From Streptococcus sp. bf_0095 (GTDB lineage Bacteria; Bacillota; Bacilli; Lactobacillales; Streptococcaceae): a stretch of 64,000 nucleotides of DNA. Each line of letters begins with the position of its first letter. Position 1 is the stretch's first letter. Below are positions 28,231 through 37,625 of this stretch, in pieces. A model generated the notes under the pieces. That model was given only the letters and a program-made list of their open reading frames with translations. It did not search any database and was not told the DNA's origin. A program made the position numbers and the translations under genes. The stretch lies in contig NZ_RCYU01000004.1 of assembly GCF_004166885.1 (NCBI RefSeq), forward strand, positions 52,408-116,407, written 5' to 3'.

Positions 28231-29229
28231 CTAGTCTCCATTGTAGGGATAACCCAGGTGTTCATAAGCTTTGCGGGTCGCCACGCGCCCTGTCCGGGTC
28301 CGCATGATAAAACCTTTCTGAATCAAGTAAGGCTCATACATATCTTCTACGGTCTCTCGCTCTTCAGCAATATTGACCGATAGGGTCCCAAGGCCAACCG
28401 GGCCGCCACCGTACATCTCAATCATGGTCCGCAGGATCTTTTGATCGACATAGTCAAGTCCTTCATGGTCCACATCTAGCATAGAGAGGGCCTTGTCAGT
28501 AATGGTGTCATCAATCAAGCCATCACCCATAATCTGAGCAAAATCACGCACCCGTTTAAGCAAACGGTTGGCAATCCGAGGAGTCCCCCGACTACGAAGA
28601 GAAAGCTCTTCGGCAGCCTCGTGGGTAATCTCCATCTCAAAGATCTCGGCGGTCCGTTCGACAATCTCTGTCAGATCATCTTGCTCATAGTATTCCATGT
28701 GCCCCGTAATCCCAAAGCGAGCGCGCAAGGGATTGGACAGCATCCCAGCTCGAGTCGTCGCCCCAATCAGAGTGAAAGGAGGAAGATCCAGGTGGACACT
28801 CCGGCTGGTCTCGCCAGCACCAATCATAATATCGATGTAAAAATCTTCCATGGCGCTGTATAGCACTTCTTCGACGGACATAGGCAGACGGTGGATCTCA
28901 TCGATAAAGAGAACATCCCCCGGCTCTAAGTCATTAAGGATGGCTACTAAGTCACCAGCCTTTTCAATGACAGGACCGGAAGTCTGCTTGAGATTGACAC
29001 CCAGTTCATTGGCAATGACAAAGGCCATAGTGGTTTTCCCAAGCCCTGGAGGGCCAAAAAGAAGGACATGATCCAGCGCCTCATCCCGAAGCTTGGTTGC
29101 CTCAATAAAGATTTTTAGCTGGTCTTTAACCTTATCTTGACCAATATATTCATGTAAATATTGTGGGCGCAGCGTCCGTTCAACGGCCTCTTCATCGCCC
29201 ATGATTTCATTGTCTAAAATTCTACTCAT
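28231..29229 (-). CDS. ruvB: Holliday junction branch migration helicase RuvB
   Basis: 332-residue AAA+ motor that drives branch migration with RuvA. Walker [10 protein letters not shown], Walker [12 protein letters not shown], sensor ATTRAG and the C-terminal winged-helix segment [19 protein letters not shown] are all present. The start MSRILDNE at 29229 matches RuvB of related species; an upstream in-frame start would add 22 residues not found in the family. No ribosome site precedes this ATG, and a TGCTATAAT promoter element sits only seven bases upstream, which suggests a leaderless transcript. Confidence 0.96.
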   Translation of the reverse strand: MSRILDNEIMGDEEAVERTLRPQYLHEYIGQDKVKDQLKIFIEATKLRDEALDHVLLFGPPGLGKTTMAFVIANELGVNLKQTSGPVIEKAGDLVAILNDLEPGDVLFIDEIHRLPMSVEEVLYSAMEDFYIDIMIGAGETSRSVHLDLPPFTLIGATTRAGMLSNPLRARFGITGHMEYYEQDDLTEIVERTAEIFEMEITHEAAEELSLRSRGTPRIANRLLKRVRDFAQIMGDGLIDDTITDKALSMLDVDHEGLDYVDQKILRTMIEMYGGGPVGLGTLSVNIAEERETVEDMYEPYLIQKGFIMRTRTGRVATRKAYEHLGYPYNGD

Positions 29230-29236
29230 ACAGTCT

Positions 29237-29245
29237 ATTATAGCA
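29237..29245 (-). promoter_or_regulatory. Extended -10 promoter of ruvB
   Basis: TGCTATAAT on the minus strand (TATAAT at 29237-29242) ends seven bases before the ruvB ATG. No -35 consensus is seen at the right distance, fitting an extended -10 promoter. Confidence 0.6.
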
Positions 29246-29502
29246 AAAAATGATGCCTCTGATGATTTAAAATCATATTCTATCCAATATTTCACTAATT
29301 ATTGATTGTTAGGTGTTGGGAATCGATTCCCCTCTTAAACTACCTTGTTTCTTTTTAAGGAACGTACCTAAGCTCACTAACGTTTGCTAAGAAATAAGGA
29401 TCGTAGTTCTCACTAGCGTTCGAACTGCGTCAATGTACCTAAACTCGTCTACGTCCCTATCAGGCTTGGTTAGATGAAATAGGTTTAGTAATAATTACAT
29501 AA

Positions 29503-29616
29503 CGCAGTGGTTGATTGGTATCTTTGTTCGCTCTTATAGCTCCAAAGATTACCTAATCAACTGTGCGGGGGTGAGACAACGAACAATTTTAAAAAATTGT
29601 TCTGTCTCACTCCCAG
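29503..29616 (-). repeat. Structured intergenic repeat, copy 3 (inverted, divergent)
   Basis: On the minus strand this shares the invariant blocks CCGCACAGTTGA and TCAACCACTGCG with copies 1 and 2, while both stems have changed on both sides: GTGAGACAGAACAATTTT pairs with AAAATTGTTCGTTGTCTCAC, and GTTGATTAGGTAATCTTTG pairs with CAAAGATACCAATCAAC. It lacks the third (GGCTGGGAC) hairpin. It lies between the galM 3' side and ruvB. Confidence 0.7.
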
Positions 29617-29833
29617 AAAAAAACCACCGGTTTTGGTGGCTCTTATAGGGAGATTATTATGAAAAAGTTTTAGGAGTTTTATCATTCAAAGTTAGGAGGT
29701 CTTTGATGATGGTATTAGTATACGACGGGAAGCTTAAAGTTTCCTTATAGTCATTTTTAAAATTTTTTTTCAAAAAAAGAGGAGGTTTCAAGCAAGGTTT
29801 TCACATCCTTGTTTGTCACCCTCTCTTTCTTAT
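29617..29833. other. Non-coding stretch after galM with a minimal open frame
   Basis: No proper gene. A plus-strand 14-codon frame (29706-29750, MMVLVYDGKLKVSL) has a perfect AGGAGG nine bases upstream and may be the front end of a lost gene. The left side (29330-29500) holds imperfect direct repeats of TACCTAAGCTCACTAACGT (about 29358) and TACCTAAACTCGTCTACGT (about 29437). Confidence 0.4.
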
Positions 29834-30874
29834 CTATTTCTTAGCAATGGCATGGTAGCTGGTCTTGCTGGTGAAGACTTGACCTGCTTTCAAGATAACC
29901 TTTTCAGCTTGGTCACTATGAATGGCGTCTGGTACGATTTGGAATTCCAAGGCCAGGCCATTGTGTTGAACCATTGGTTGCCCTTCCAGATAAACAGTAT
30001 CATCCACAAAGTTAGCTGAATACACCACCAAGGCGGGAGCTTCTGACTTGAAGGTCAAGAAACGTCCAGACGGCTGATGGTAAAGAAAGCCTGCATTCTC
30101 ATGCCCTTCTGGCAAAGCGAAAGGATGGTCCAAGCCTTCTACCAGGCGGATTTGAGGATCCGAATCCTTAAAGAGATCCTCTAAGAGCATAGCTTGGTAG
30201 AGATGCTGAACAACCGGACTTTCTTTATCCACAGTGTGAAGAGGGACACCGTCGGGATGGATAGGGTAAAGCCCTTGATGGTTGATCTGAAAGACATGGT
30301 CATTAATCGGCTGGGTGAAGTTGCCTGATAGGTTGAAATAGCTGTGGTTGGTCGGATTAACTAGAGTATCTTGGTCCGTTTCTACTCGATAGCTGATTTC
30401 CAACTCCCCTACTTCCGTCAAGCCATAGGTCACCCAGATCTTGAGATTTCCAGGGAAACCACCGATACCATCTGCACGCTCTGTGTACAGGGTGATTTCT
30501 TGGTCCGTTACAGACTCCACGCTAAACAAGGCGCTGTCCCAGCCCGTCGGTCCACTGTGGTTGCAGTTGGCGCCATTATTGGCTTCTAAGTGATAGGTTT
30601 GACCATTGAGCTCAAAGCTGGCCCCTGCGATCCGACCAGCAACCGGACCAATGCTGGCTCCGTACTTGGGGCTATTGCCGACATAGGCATCAAAATTGTC
30701 AAAACCCAATACAATATTAGCGAATTGATCATGCTTGTCTGGTGTCACATACTCTAAGATCGTCGCCCCATAGGTCATGACAGACAATTGATAACCTAGG
30801 TCATTTTCGAGGCGATAAGCTTCTACGTCTTGGCCGTCCAGTTGACCAAATAGATATTTTTGATAATGTTTCAC
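29834..30874 (-). CDS. galM: Aldose 1-epimerase (galactose mutarotase)
   Basis: 346 residues. Interconverts alpha and beta anomers of galactose. The family motifs NPTNHSYFNLSG (catalytic histidine), YGASIGPVAGRIAGASF (substrate-binding Arg) and the C-terminal NGLALEFQIVPDAIH (catalytic Glu) are all present. Last gene of the bgaC-PTS-agaS operon, where it would process galactose released by the beta-galactosidase. The start ATG is preceded by TTGGAGGAGACAAC. Confidence 0.93.
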   Translation of the reverse strand: MKHYQKYLFGQLDGQDVEAYRLENDLGYQLSVMTYGATILEYVTPDKHDQFANIVLGFDNFDAYVGNSPKYGASIGPVAGRIAGASFELNGQTYHLEANNGANCNHSGPTGWDSALFSVESVTDQEITLYTERADGIGGFPGNLKIWVTYGLTEVGELEISYRVETDQDTLVNPTNHSYFNLSGNFTQPINDHVFQINHQGLYPIHPDGVPLHTVDKESPVVQHLYQAMLLEDLFKDSDPQIRLVEGLDHPFALPEGHENAGFLYHQPSGRFLTFKSEAPALVVYSANFVDDTVYLEGQPMVQHNGLALEFQIVPDAIHSDQAEKVILKAGQVFTSKTSYHAIAKK

Positions 30875-30901
30875 AAGTTGTCTCCTCCAAGATCATTCAT
30901 T

Positions 30902-32065
30902 CTAGTGAAAAGGGTGAATCACCACTCCTTGTACAACACGGTTGACTGTTCCAGTTGGTGATGGTGTGTCTGGGCGATTTTGAACCTTGAGCGAAGTCAA
31001 GAGAGAAATCAATTGACTGTAGATAATGTAAGGGAAGGCACGGTAGATATCCAGTGAGTCTGCAGAAGCTTCTACTAACACTTCTCGTACCTGCTCAATA
31101 CCTGCAGCTTGGTCCGTCAAGAGGACGACCTGACGGGCAATCTGATCCCCTGCTACTTCTCCAACCAAATCTAGATCATACTGACGCGTATAAGGATCAA
31201 TGGAGCCAAATACCAAGACGAGAGTTTGGTCATTGATGAGGGATTTCGGACCGTGACGGAAGCCGACAGGACTCTCATACATGGTCGCGATTTTACCGGC
31301 AGTCAGTTCCAAAATCTTGAGCTGGGCTTCATGAGCTAGCCCAAAGAAAGGTCCTGCTCCTAGATAGATGACACGTTCGAAGTCTAAATCTACAACTTCC
31401 TTGACCTCGCGATCTTTCTCCAAGACCTGCTCTGACAGATAAATCAATTCTTCCACTCGTTTTTCCTTGATTTCTTCCTCACTTGGATCAAAGACCAAGA
31501 GGGCTGTCAAGAGCATAGAAGTAAAGCTGGATGTCATGGCAAAGCCAGCATCATTGGTTTCTTTTGGTTGGAGAAGCAAGAGATTGCGCTCATCTCCGTG
31601 AGCTTGCTGAGCTAGCTTGCCTTCTTCCGCACAGGTAATGGTGATCTGATAGAGTTCATCGACCAAGTCTTGAGCCAACTCAACTGTCGCAACACTTTCA
31701 GGCGAGTTGCCACTTCGTGCAAAGGAAACTAAGACCGTCGGCACTTCTTTTTTGAGGTAGGTTTGTGGATGCGCCACGATATCAGTCGTCGCAATGGATT
31801 GGAAATTCCAATGGCGTTCATCGTACACTTCCTGCAAATAGGGAACCAAGGTGTCCCCCACATAGGCCGAGGTCCCTGCTCCTGTCAGGATGACTTTGAT
31901 GTAGCCATGACGCTTCCCAATGGTCTCTAAAAACTCTTGGATTTCTTTCGCTTTCTCTTGATAGAGACGATAGGTTCCTTTCCAAACTTCTGGTTGCTGG
32001 TAAATTTCGCGAGTCGTAATTTCAGCCCCCAGTTCAAGCAGTTCTTCTTTTGTATAATCTAGCAT
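30902..32065 (-). CDS. agaS: SIS-domain sugar isomerase/deaminase (AgaS-type)
   Basis: 387 residues with two SIS domains: the first has VILTGAGTSAYVGDTL and VSFARSGNSPES, the second RVIYLGAGPFFGLAHEAQLKILELTAGKIATMYESPVGFRHGPKSLI. This is the AgaS group, which processes galactosamine- or tagatose-phosphate derivatives. In the pneumococcal bgaC locus the same gene follows the PTS. The precise substrate here is uncertain; the imported sugar is probably a galactose-containing disaccharide or galactosamine. Confidence 0.88.
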   Translation of the reverse strand: MLDYTKEELLELGAEITTREIYQQPEVWKGTYRLYQEKAKEIQEFLETIGKRHGYIKVILTGAGTSAYVGDTLVPYLQEVYDERHWNFQSIATTDIVAHPQTYLKKEVPTVLVSFARSGNSPESVATVELAQDLVDELYQITITCAEEGKLAQQAHGDERNLLLLQPKETNDAGFAMTSSFTSMLLTALLVFDPSEEEIKEKRVEELIYLSEQVLEKDREVKEVVDLDFERVIYLGAGPFFGLAHEAQLKILELTAGKIATMYESPVGFRHGPKSLINDQTLVLVFGSIDPYTRQYDLDLVGEVAGDQIARQVVLLTDQAAGIEQVREVLVEASADSLDIYRAFPYIIYSQLISLLTSLKVQNRPDTPSPTGTVNRVVQGVVIHPFH

Positions 32066-32103
32066 GCTTTTCCTCTTTTCTACCCGCCTTATAAGCGGTA
32101 AGA

Positions 32104-32125
32104 GGCCGAGACAATTGTCCCAGCC
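32104..32125. repeat. Intercistronic hairpin between PTS IIA and agaS
   Basis: GGCCGAGAC-AATT-GTCCCAGCC forms a nine-pair stem. It resembles the third hairpin of the repeats at 10527 and 37626 and may be a fragment of the same element. No U-tract follows on the operon strand, so it is unlikely to be a full terminator. Confidence 0.5.
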
Positions 32126-32162
32126 CCATTCCGAATGTTCAAGCGGTCTTCGCTATCGTATC

Positions 32163-32567
32163 TTATTCATCCTCGTCGTCATCAAAGTTGGATAAAAGAT
32201 CATTAACCTTCACGATGCTTTCTTGTGCACGCGCTGGATAAGCTTCTTCTCCTCCGACCAGGCTGTTATTAATAAATTCAATTACCATTGGCAAGTTCAT
32301 CCCTGCATAGAGGTCAATCGCACGTCCTTCAAGAATCAGACGGCTAACTGTATTACAAGGAGTGCCTCCCAAAAGATCCGCAAAGACGATATAGTCCTCA
32401 AAGTCTGCAACACAGGCTTCAAACTTGGCTGTAAACTCCTCAGGACCTTCCTCTGGCAAGAGGGCCACGGCATGAATATTGTCTTGTGGTCCCATAATCA
32501 TTTCTGTACTGGCTTTGAGCTCTTCACAGAAGCGACCATGACTGACCAATACTAACTGTTTTGCCAT
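32163..32567 (-). CDS. PTS system mannose-family EIIA component
   Basis: 134 residues, with the phosphorylated histidine in LVLVSHGRFCEEL (about residue 10) and the second conserved segment VFADLLGGTPCNTVSRL. Accepts phosphate from HPr and passes it to IIB. The acidic C-terminal tail (SNFDDDEDE) is unusual but not disruptive. It follows IID by 11 bases. Confidence 0.93.
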   Translation of the reverse strand: MAKQLVLVSHGRFCEELKASTEMIMGPQDNIHAVALLPEEGPEEFTAKFEACVADFEDYIVFADLLGGTPCNTVSRLILEGRAIDLYAGMNLPMVIEFINNSLVGGEEAYPARAQESIVKVNDLLSNFDDDEDE

Positions 32568-32578
32568 ACCTTACTCCA

Positions 32579-33400
32579 TTATGCCATTCCAAAGAAGAAG
32601 TGGCCAAATGCTGAGAATGCGATTGCTGCAAGGATGATGAGCAAGATAGCTTTTGTAGAGTTCATACCTTTACGTCCAAGCAACCAGTAGATCACACCTG
32701 TGATGATAGCTGGTACCAAACGTGGGAAGATAAGGTTGAGCATATCTTGAATTTCAATCGCTTTGTCCCCAATGTGTGGAGCCCAAGAAACTTCAACACC
32801 AATCATGCTGGCAATCAAGGCACCAACCATGAAGATACCCAGAACGGCAGCTGCATCAATCAAAGCTGTCAAGGTACTTTGCATGTTGTTGATGAGGTTA
32901 ACCCCTTCTTTATAGGCAAATTCCAATTGTTTCCAACGGAAAATGTCATAAGCAACTGCCACAGCGATCCACAAGAAGATACCGGCTGGGTTTCCTGCAA
33001 CAGCCAAAGTTGCTGCGATTGAACCCATAATAGCTGGTACCAATGATCCAAAGATTGAGTCCCCAAGAGGAGCGAATGGTCCCATGAGACCTGTCTTGAT
33101 ACCATTGACCGCATCTTTTGATTTGACACCATCTTTTTCTTCCAAAGCAAGGTCAAAACCAGTGATAATGGTGTGGAAGAATGGTGAAGTATTGAAGAAT
33201 TGCGTATGCAATTTCATCATTTCTTTTAGTTCAGGTGTGCCGTCTCCATACATTTTACGCAACTGAGGTAAAATCATATAAAGGTAACCAGAAGCCTGCA
33301 TCCGTTCATAGTTCCAACCTAATTGGAAAGTAAACAGACTACGTTTGTTAATTTGATTAAAATCCTCTTTAGTGAGTTTGTAATTCTTAGAATTCGTCAT
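32579..33400 (-). CDS. PTS system mannose-family EIID component
   Basis: 273-residue integral membrane component with the family signature SLFTFQLGWNYERMQASGYLYMILPQL at the N-terminus and a hydrophobic C-terminal half. An ATG at 33400 after GGGGAAATTGAAG is preferred over a TTG two codons upstream. The start lies within the end of the IIC gene (14-base overlap), so the two membrane subunits are coupled. Confidence 0.93.
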   Translation of the reverse strand: MTNSKNYKLTKEDFNQINKRSLFTFQLGWNYERMQASGYLYMILPQLRKMYGDGTPELKEMMKLHTQFFNTSPFFHTIITGFDLALEEKDGVKSKDAVNGIKTGLMGPFAPLGDSIFGSLVPAIMGSIAATLAVAGNPAGIFLWIAVAVAYDIFRWKQLEFAYKEGVNLINNMQSTLTALIDAAAVLGIFMVGALIASMIGVEVSWAPHIGDKAIEIQDMLNLIFPRLVPAIITGVIYWLLGRKGMNSTKAILLIILAAIAFSAFGHFFFGMA

Positions 33401-34301
33401 CTTCAATTTCCCCGCTTTCTGATTCAGTTACTGGAGCAGCTACGACTGTACGTTGACTGTTTTTGAAGTGTTGTACTGCAAGGAAGATACCGATAATGGC
33501 AATACCAATCATAGATACAGATTTGAAGTTGTTTGTGAAGGCAACCATTTGTTCTTGTGGAAGTTTTGCAAAAGCATCTGTTCCAAGCATTGCTGAAACG
33601 GCATTACCAACACTTTGAACATTGCTATAAAGCACTGTCAACATAGCTGTCAAACCAAAGCCAAGTGCTAAGTAGTGAAGGTTACGACGAACAGGAAGGT
33701 AACGGAGCAAGATCGCAAATCCAAGACCTGGAAGCATTTGACCTGCAAGTTTCAGACCGTTTGCCAACCATTGTACATTAGCAAGACCTGTAACAACAGT
33801 TTCTACGAAAGATCCACCAAAAGCAAGCGCGAAGTAAACTGGGAGAGCTCGAGAAAGAGCCCATGGAATCGCACCAAGGAGATAGTTGCGTTCGATGCCT
33901 TTGTAATCAAAGCGTTCAATCGCAGCATCTACACGGTGAGCGAAGTAAGTTGTAGTCATACGACCAAGAATATCAAAGTATGTCAACAAAGTTGCTACCG
34001 GTACAGCGATTGTAGCAATAGCAAGCTCTGGATCAATCCCTTGTGCTACTGAGAAGGCAGTCGCAAGAACGGCACCAGAAGTGGCGTCAATACGAGAAGC
34101 TCCACCGAAAGTACCAACACCGAGCACTGTCAATTGAAGAGAAGCTCCGATAAAGAGACCTGTCTTTAAATCCCCCATGACAAGTCCTGTAATGAAACCA
34201 GCAAAGACTGGTGATCCTGCTGATGAAACAATCGTCAACTCATCACAGATTTGATAAGCTGAGTACAAAGTAAGTAGTAAAATTTGCCACCATTGTATCA
34301 T
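33387..34301 (-). CDS. PTS system mannose-family EIIC component
   Basis: 304-residue membrane permease subunit, about eight hydrophobic segments, with ICDELTIVSSAGSPVFAGFITGLVMGD near the start, the conserved channel region of the mannose/galactosamine family. It is slightly longer than usual because of a polar C-terminal tail (TESESGEIEDDEF). It lies between IIB and IID. Confidence 0.93.
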   Translation of the reverse strand: MIQWWQILLLTLYSAYQICDELTIVSSAGSPVFAGFITGLVMGDLKTGLFIGASLQLTVLGVGTFGGASRIDATSGAVLATAFSVAQGIDPELAIATIAVPVATLLTYFDILGRMTTTYFAHRVDAAIERFDYKGIERNYLLGAIPWALSRALPVYFALAFGGSFVETVVTGLANVQWLANGLKLAGQMLPGLGFAILLRYLPVRRNLHYLALGFGLTAMLTVLYSNVQSVGNAVSAMLGTDAFAKLPQEQMVAFTNNFKSVSMIGIAIIGIFLAVQHFKNSQRTVVAAPVTESESGEIEDDEF

Positions 34302-34340
34302 GACAATTTCCTCCTAAAATTTTTCTTTTTTATTTATAAA

Positions 34341-34817
34341 CTATTTGAGTAACTTCAAGAAGTCTTCAATTGGATCATTTGGAACCATTTGAGCAGTTAG
34401 CTTAACTCCTTTTTCAGCTAGCTTGTGGAAAGCTTCCACATCAGCATCCACTACGTTGATCGAACGAGTAATCGGACGAGTCTCGTCTGATTGAGACATG
34501 TTCCCAACGTTTAAGGTTTCAAGTGGCACACCTGCTTCTACCAAACCGAGGAAACGATCTGGCTTGCGAGCTACGATGAAGAGACGTTGGCTGTCATATT
34601 TTCCAGCCAAGATATTTTCTGCAGCCTTTGCTACTGGCAAGATACTGAGCTTGACACCAGGTGGTGTCGCTAGTTTCAAACCACTTTTTTCGATATCATT
34701 TTGAGCGACTTCATCATCGATCACCATGATACGTGAAATATTCAGTTTGGTAGTCCAAAGATTGGCTACCTGCCCGTGGATCAAACGTCCATCGATACGG
34801 CATCCTACAATAGTCAT
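34341..34817 (-). CDS. PTS system mannose-family EIIB component
   Basis: 158 residues, phosphorylated histidine in CRIDGRLIHGQVANLW (about residue 15), plus the typical IMVIDDEVAQND. The start is placed at 34817, after AAAGGGGGAAAACTT; the longer frame begins inside bgaC and has no ribosome site. The start overlaps the bgaC stop by four bases. Specificity in this locus is likely for a galactose-containing sugar. Confidence 0.93.
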   Translation of the reverse strand: MTIVGCRIDGRLIHGQVANLWTTKLNISRIMVIDDEVAQNDIEKSGLKLATPPGVKLSILPVAKAAENILAGKYDSQRLFIVARKPDRFLGLVEAGVPLETLNVGNMSQSDETRPITRSINVVDADVEAFHKLAEKGVKLTAQMVPNDPIEDFLKLLK

Positions 34818-36601
34818 AAGTTTTCCCCCTTTACTTCTTTGAATGTAGGTTGTGAAACAAGTTTTAAGGTCTCCGTCCAAGTCCCCTCGGTCTCAAAGAC
34901 GAGAATCTCATTTTCCCCATCTTTGAGAAAACCATGAGGGATGTAGAGGGAGAGTGTTGGACCGACTTCCCAGAAACGGCCGATATGGTGGCCGTTTACA
35001 AGAACGATCCCTTTTCCAAATCCAGTCATATCAAGGAAGGTATCCTCAACCTGATCTAGATGAAAAGCAAATTGATAAAAAGCTGGTTGACCTTCTTGCC
35101 ATTCTTTCGAAAAATCCAAGCGATCCAACTGGCTAAAATCAAGCGCATATTGTTTCCAATCAAGCTTGAAATGTAGATCGATACAAACTCCTGTTCGGAT
35201 TCCTTTTCGTTGGGTGTCCGCTAAAAGTTTGTGCCCATAATTGACTCGTCCCATGTTTTCGATCAAGAGCTTTAAGTTTGTAATCGTTTTCTTTTTCCCG
35301 TTTAAAAAAAGATCTTGACCGATTTCTTCTTGGTATTGAGTGGCAATCAATTGATCATTGGCATAAACCTGTACCCGGTCACGCGCATCGATGATACGCA
35401 AGCGCTCTTCTTCCGCATCCATTTCAACATCTGTCTCATAGAGTAGATAGCCTAAGGGATGGTCGATTTCTTCCATGGTCTGTGGATAAAGACTTTCTGT
35501 GACCTGAGCAATCTCGTTTAAATTACCAAATAAACTAGTCTTGTTGGTTACCTTTAGTCTATGCTCTGGCAAAGTCGACTTCACAAGCGGATCCATCTGT
35601 GGATACTCTGGATAGTAGGTCGCCATCATCTTTTTGACTGCATGGTACTTAGGAGTCGGATTGCCCTGCTCATCTAAGAGAGCATCATAGTCGTAAGATG
35701 TCACTTGCGGGAGATCCACGGTCCCTCGTGCTGAGCAACCGTTCATAAATCCAAAGTTGGTCCCACCATGGAACATATAGAGATTGATAGAGCCTTCTTG
35801 TAAGACTTCATGGACTGCTTCTGCCAACTCTTCTGGATCTCGCTTGATGATAGGCTCTTTCCACCGATTGAACCAGCCATCCCAAAATTCCATACACATG
35901 AGTGGCCACTCTTTATCATGCTCAGCAAAGAATTCTTTCATCTGAGAGAAGTTGTAATTCGCACGCGAACCAAAATTACCGGTTACAAAGAGTCCATCCT
36001 CAATCAAGGTCCCTGCTCGAAGGGTCGCCCTCCAAGGTCCATCAGAGGTGAAGAGTGGACAAGTAATATCCCGCTCAATCATTAGATCTCTGATCGCCCG
36101 AAGGTAGGCCTTGTCTTCGCCATAAGAGCCATATTCGTTCTCAACCTGCATCATGAGGATATTGCCCCCACGATCCAATTGGTACTTGGCCACACGTGGC
36201 AAGAGCTCGTCGTAATAGTGAGCCACTTCCTTGAGAAAGGCCGGATCCGATGAGCGAATCCGAAGGTCTTCTTCTATTAACCAGGCTGGCAAGCCCCCAA
36301 ATTCCCACTCCGAACAGATGAACGGTGACGGACGGAGAATCACATACAGATCCAACTCTTGAGCTACTTGGATAAAGTGCTCCAGGTCCAAATTCCCTTC
36401 AAAGTGAAAGTGGCCTCTTTGCGGCTCATGAGCATTCCATGGAACATAGGTTTCAACAGTATTAAAACCTAGAGCTTTTAGGTTATATAAGGAATGATAC
36501 CAATCCTCACGATCGATCCGAAAATAATGAATTGCACCAGATAAAATCTTAAAAGGTTGATCATTTAAATAAAAATCTTCACGGATTTCAAATGCCCCCA
36601 T
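34814..36601 (-). CDS. bgaC: Beta-galactosidase, glycoside hydrolase family 35
   Basis: 595 residues with no signal peptide. The GH35 catalytic domain has YVPWNAHEP, the acid/base region MQVENEYGSYG and the nucleophile region MCMEFWDGWFN, followed by C-terminal beta domains. In S. pneumoniae BgaC releases terminal galactose from beta-1,3-linked Gal-GlcNAc; the same specificity is likely. First gene of the operon, driven by the promoter at 36640-36668 and regulated by the divergent GntR protein. The absence of a signal peptide suggests the enzyme works inside the cell or reaches the surface by a non-classical route. Confidence 0.94.
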   Translation of the reverse strand: MGAFEIREDFYLNDQPFKILSGAIHYFRIDREDWYHSLYNLKALGFNTVETYVPWNAHEPQRGHFHFEGNLDLEHFIQVAQELDLYVILRPSPFICSEWEFGGLPAWLIEEDLRIRSSDPAFLKEVAHYYDELLPRVAKYQLDRGGNILMMQVENEYGSYGEDKAYLRAIRDLMIERDITCPLFTSDGPWRATLRAGTLIEDGLFVTGNFGSRANYNFSQMKEFFAEHDKEWPLMCMEFWDGWFNRWKEPIIKRDPEELAEAVHEVLQEGSINLYMFHGGTNFGFMNGCSARGTVDLPQVTSYDYDALLDEQGNPTPKYHAVKKMMATYYPEYPQMDPLVKSTLPEHRLKVTNKTSLFGNLNEIAQVTESLYPQTMEEIDHPLGYLLYETDVEMDAEEERLRIIDARDRVQVYANDQLIATQYQEEIGQDLFLNGKKKTITNLKLLIENMGRVNYGHKLLADTQRKGIRTGVCIDLHFKLDWKQYALDFSQLDRLDFSKEWQEGQPAFYQFAFHLDQVEDTFLDMTGFGKGIVLVNGHHIGRFWEVGPTLSLYIPHGFLKDGENEILVFETEGTWTETLKLVSQPTFKEVKGENL

Positions 36602-36639
36602 ACTGAGAACCTCCTTCTAAGAAACCCTTTTCATTTATC

Positions 36640-36668
36640 AATATAATATATTAATAAAAAAATGTCAA
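36640..36668 (-). promoter_or_regulatory. Promoter of the bgaC operon
   Basis: Perfect TTGACA (36663-36668), 17 bases, TATATT (36640-36645) on the minus strand. The surrounding AT-rich palindromic sequence (TAATATATTA) could be the operator for the divergent GntR regulator. Confidence 0.75.
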
Positions 36669-36732
36669 CCACTTTTGAAAAAATATGTTAAAATAATATT
36701 AACAAGGGATATCGAAAGAAGAGGTGAAGCAC

Positions 36733-37449
36733 ATGGCAATCCCAAAATACCAACACATCAAAGATGATTTGAAGCAACAAATTATCTCAGGCAAATTCGA
36801 AAATGGAGATAAATTTTACACAGAAGCCGAGTTGATTAAAATTTATAATGTTAGCTCGATTACTGTTGTTCGTGCTTTGAACGATTTGGCTAGCGATGGA
36901 TACATCGTCCGTCAACAAGGAAAAGGAACCTTTGTTTCGCGCGCTAGAAAACACAAGCTGGTTGAGTTTTCAGACGTTGAAACCTTCCCTATCCAAAAAG
37001 CGACTGTAAAAGTTCTCTCTATTAAGCGTGGCAACGCGCTGAACATCTTGGATAAACTAGGGCTCGCTCCGACTCAATTCTATTATAAGATTGATCGGAC
37101 TCGTCATATTGGTGAAGATACCTATATCTACCACCAGACCTATGTCCCAGAGCAATATATTAACCCAAATTATCCGAGCTTAGATTACTATAGTTCGATT
37201 TATGATCGCTTTAAAGAAGATTATCATATCCATATGAATGATGAACACTTTGAAGAAATCAATGATATTGTATTCCCAACACCAAGCAAAATCGCTTCTG
37301 TGTTGAATATCGATGAAAACTTCCCAACTGTCCGTCAAGTGAAGACGACAAAATTGGAAGCGACCGGTCAAATTCTCGAATATAGCGAAACCTATAAACG
37401 CGGCGACTACTATAAAATCAAATTTATCTCTTGTGATCGTGATCATTGA
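36733..37449 (+). CDS. bgaR: GntR family regulator of the bgaC operon
   Basis: 238 residues: N-terminal winged helix-turn-helix (KYQHIKDDLKQQIISGKFENGD, then YNVSSITVVRALNDLASDGYIVRQQGKGTFV) and a C-terminal UTRA ligand-binding domain. It is divergent from bgaC with 130 bases between them, the classic place for a local regulator, and pneumococcus has the same arrangement. The ATG at 36733 follows AAGAGGTG; a GTG three codons upstream is less well placed. Confidence 0.9.
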   Translation: MAIPKYQHIKDDLKQQIISGKFENGDKFYTEAELIKIYNVSSITVVRALNDLASDGYIVRQQGKGTFVSRARKHKLVEFSDVETFPIQKATVKVLSIKRGNALNILDKLGLAPTQFYYKIDRTRHIGEDTYIYHQTYVPEQYINPNYPSLDYYSSIYDRFKEDYHIHMNDEHFEEINDIVFPTPSKIASVLNIDENFPTVRQVKTTKLEATGQILEYSETYKRGDYYKIKFISCDRDH

Positions 37450-37455
37450 TCATTC

Positions 37456-37486
37456 AAAGTCTGGGGTCTGGCCTCAGACTTTTATG
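37456..37486 (+). terminator. Terminator of the GntR gene
   Basis: Stem AAAGTCTGGGG/CCTCAGACTTT with one wobble pair, followed by TTAT, seven bases after the stop codon. The U-tract is short, so termination may be partial. Confidence 0.6.
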
Positions 37487-37625
37487 ATACAAATTATAGC
37501 ATGAAAAAATAGTTCCTAAAACATGTAAAACGAATAATCTATAATTAGTGATAGACTTCCTATAAATAGTTTAATCAGTCAAAATTTATTATGATAAATT
37601 CAAGCTCTAGAGCACCTGTTATAGG

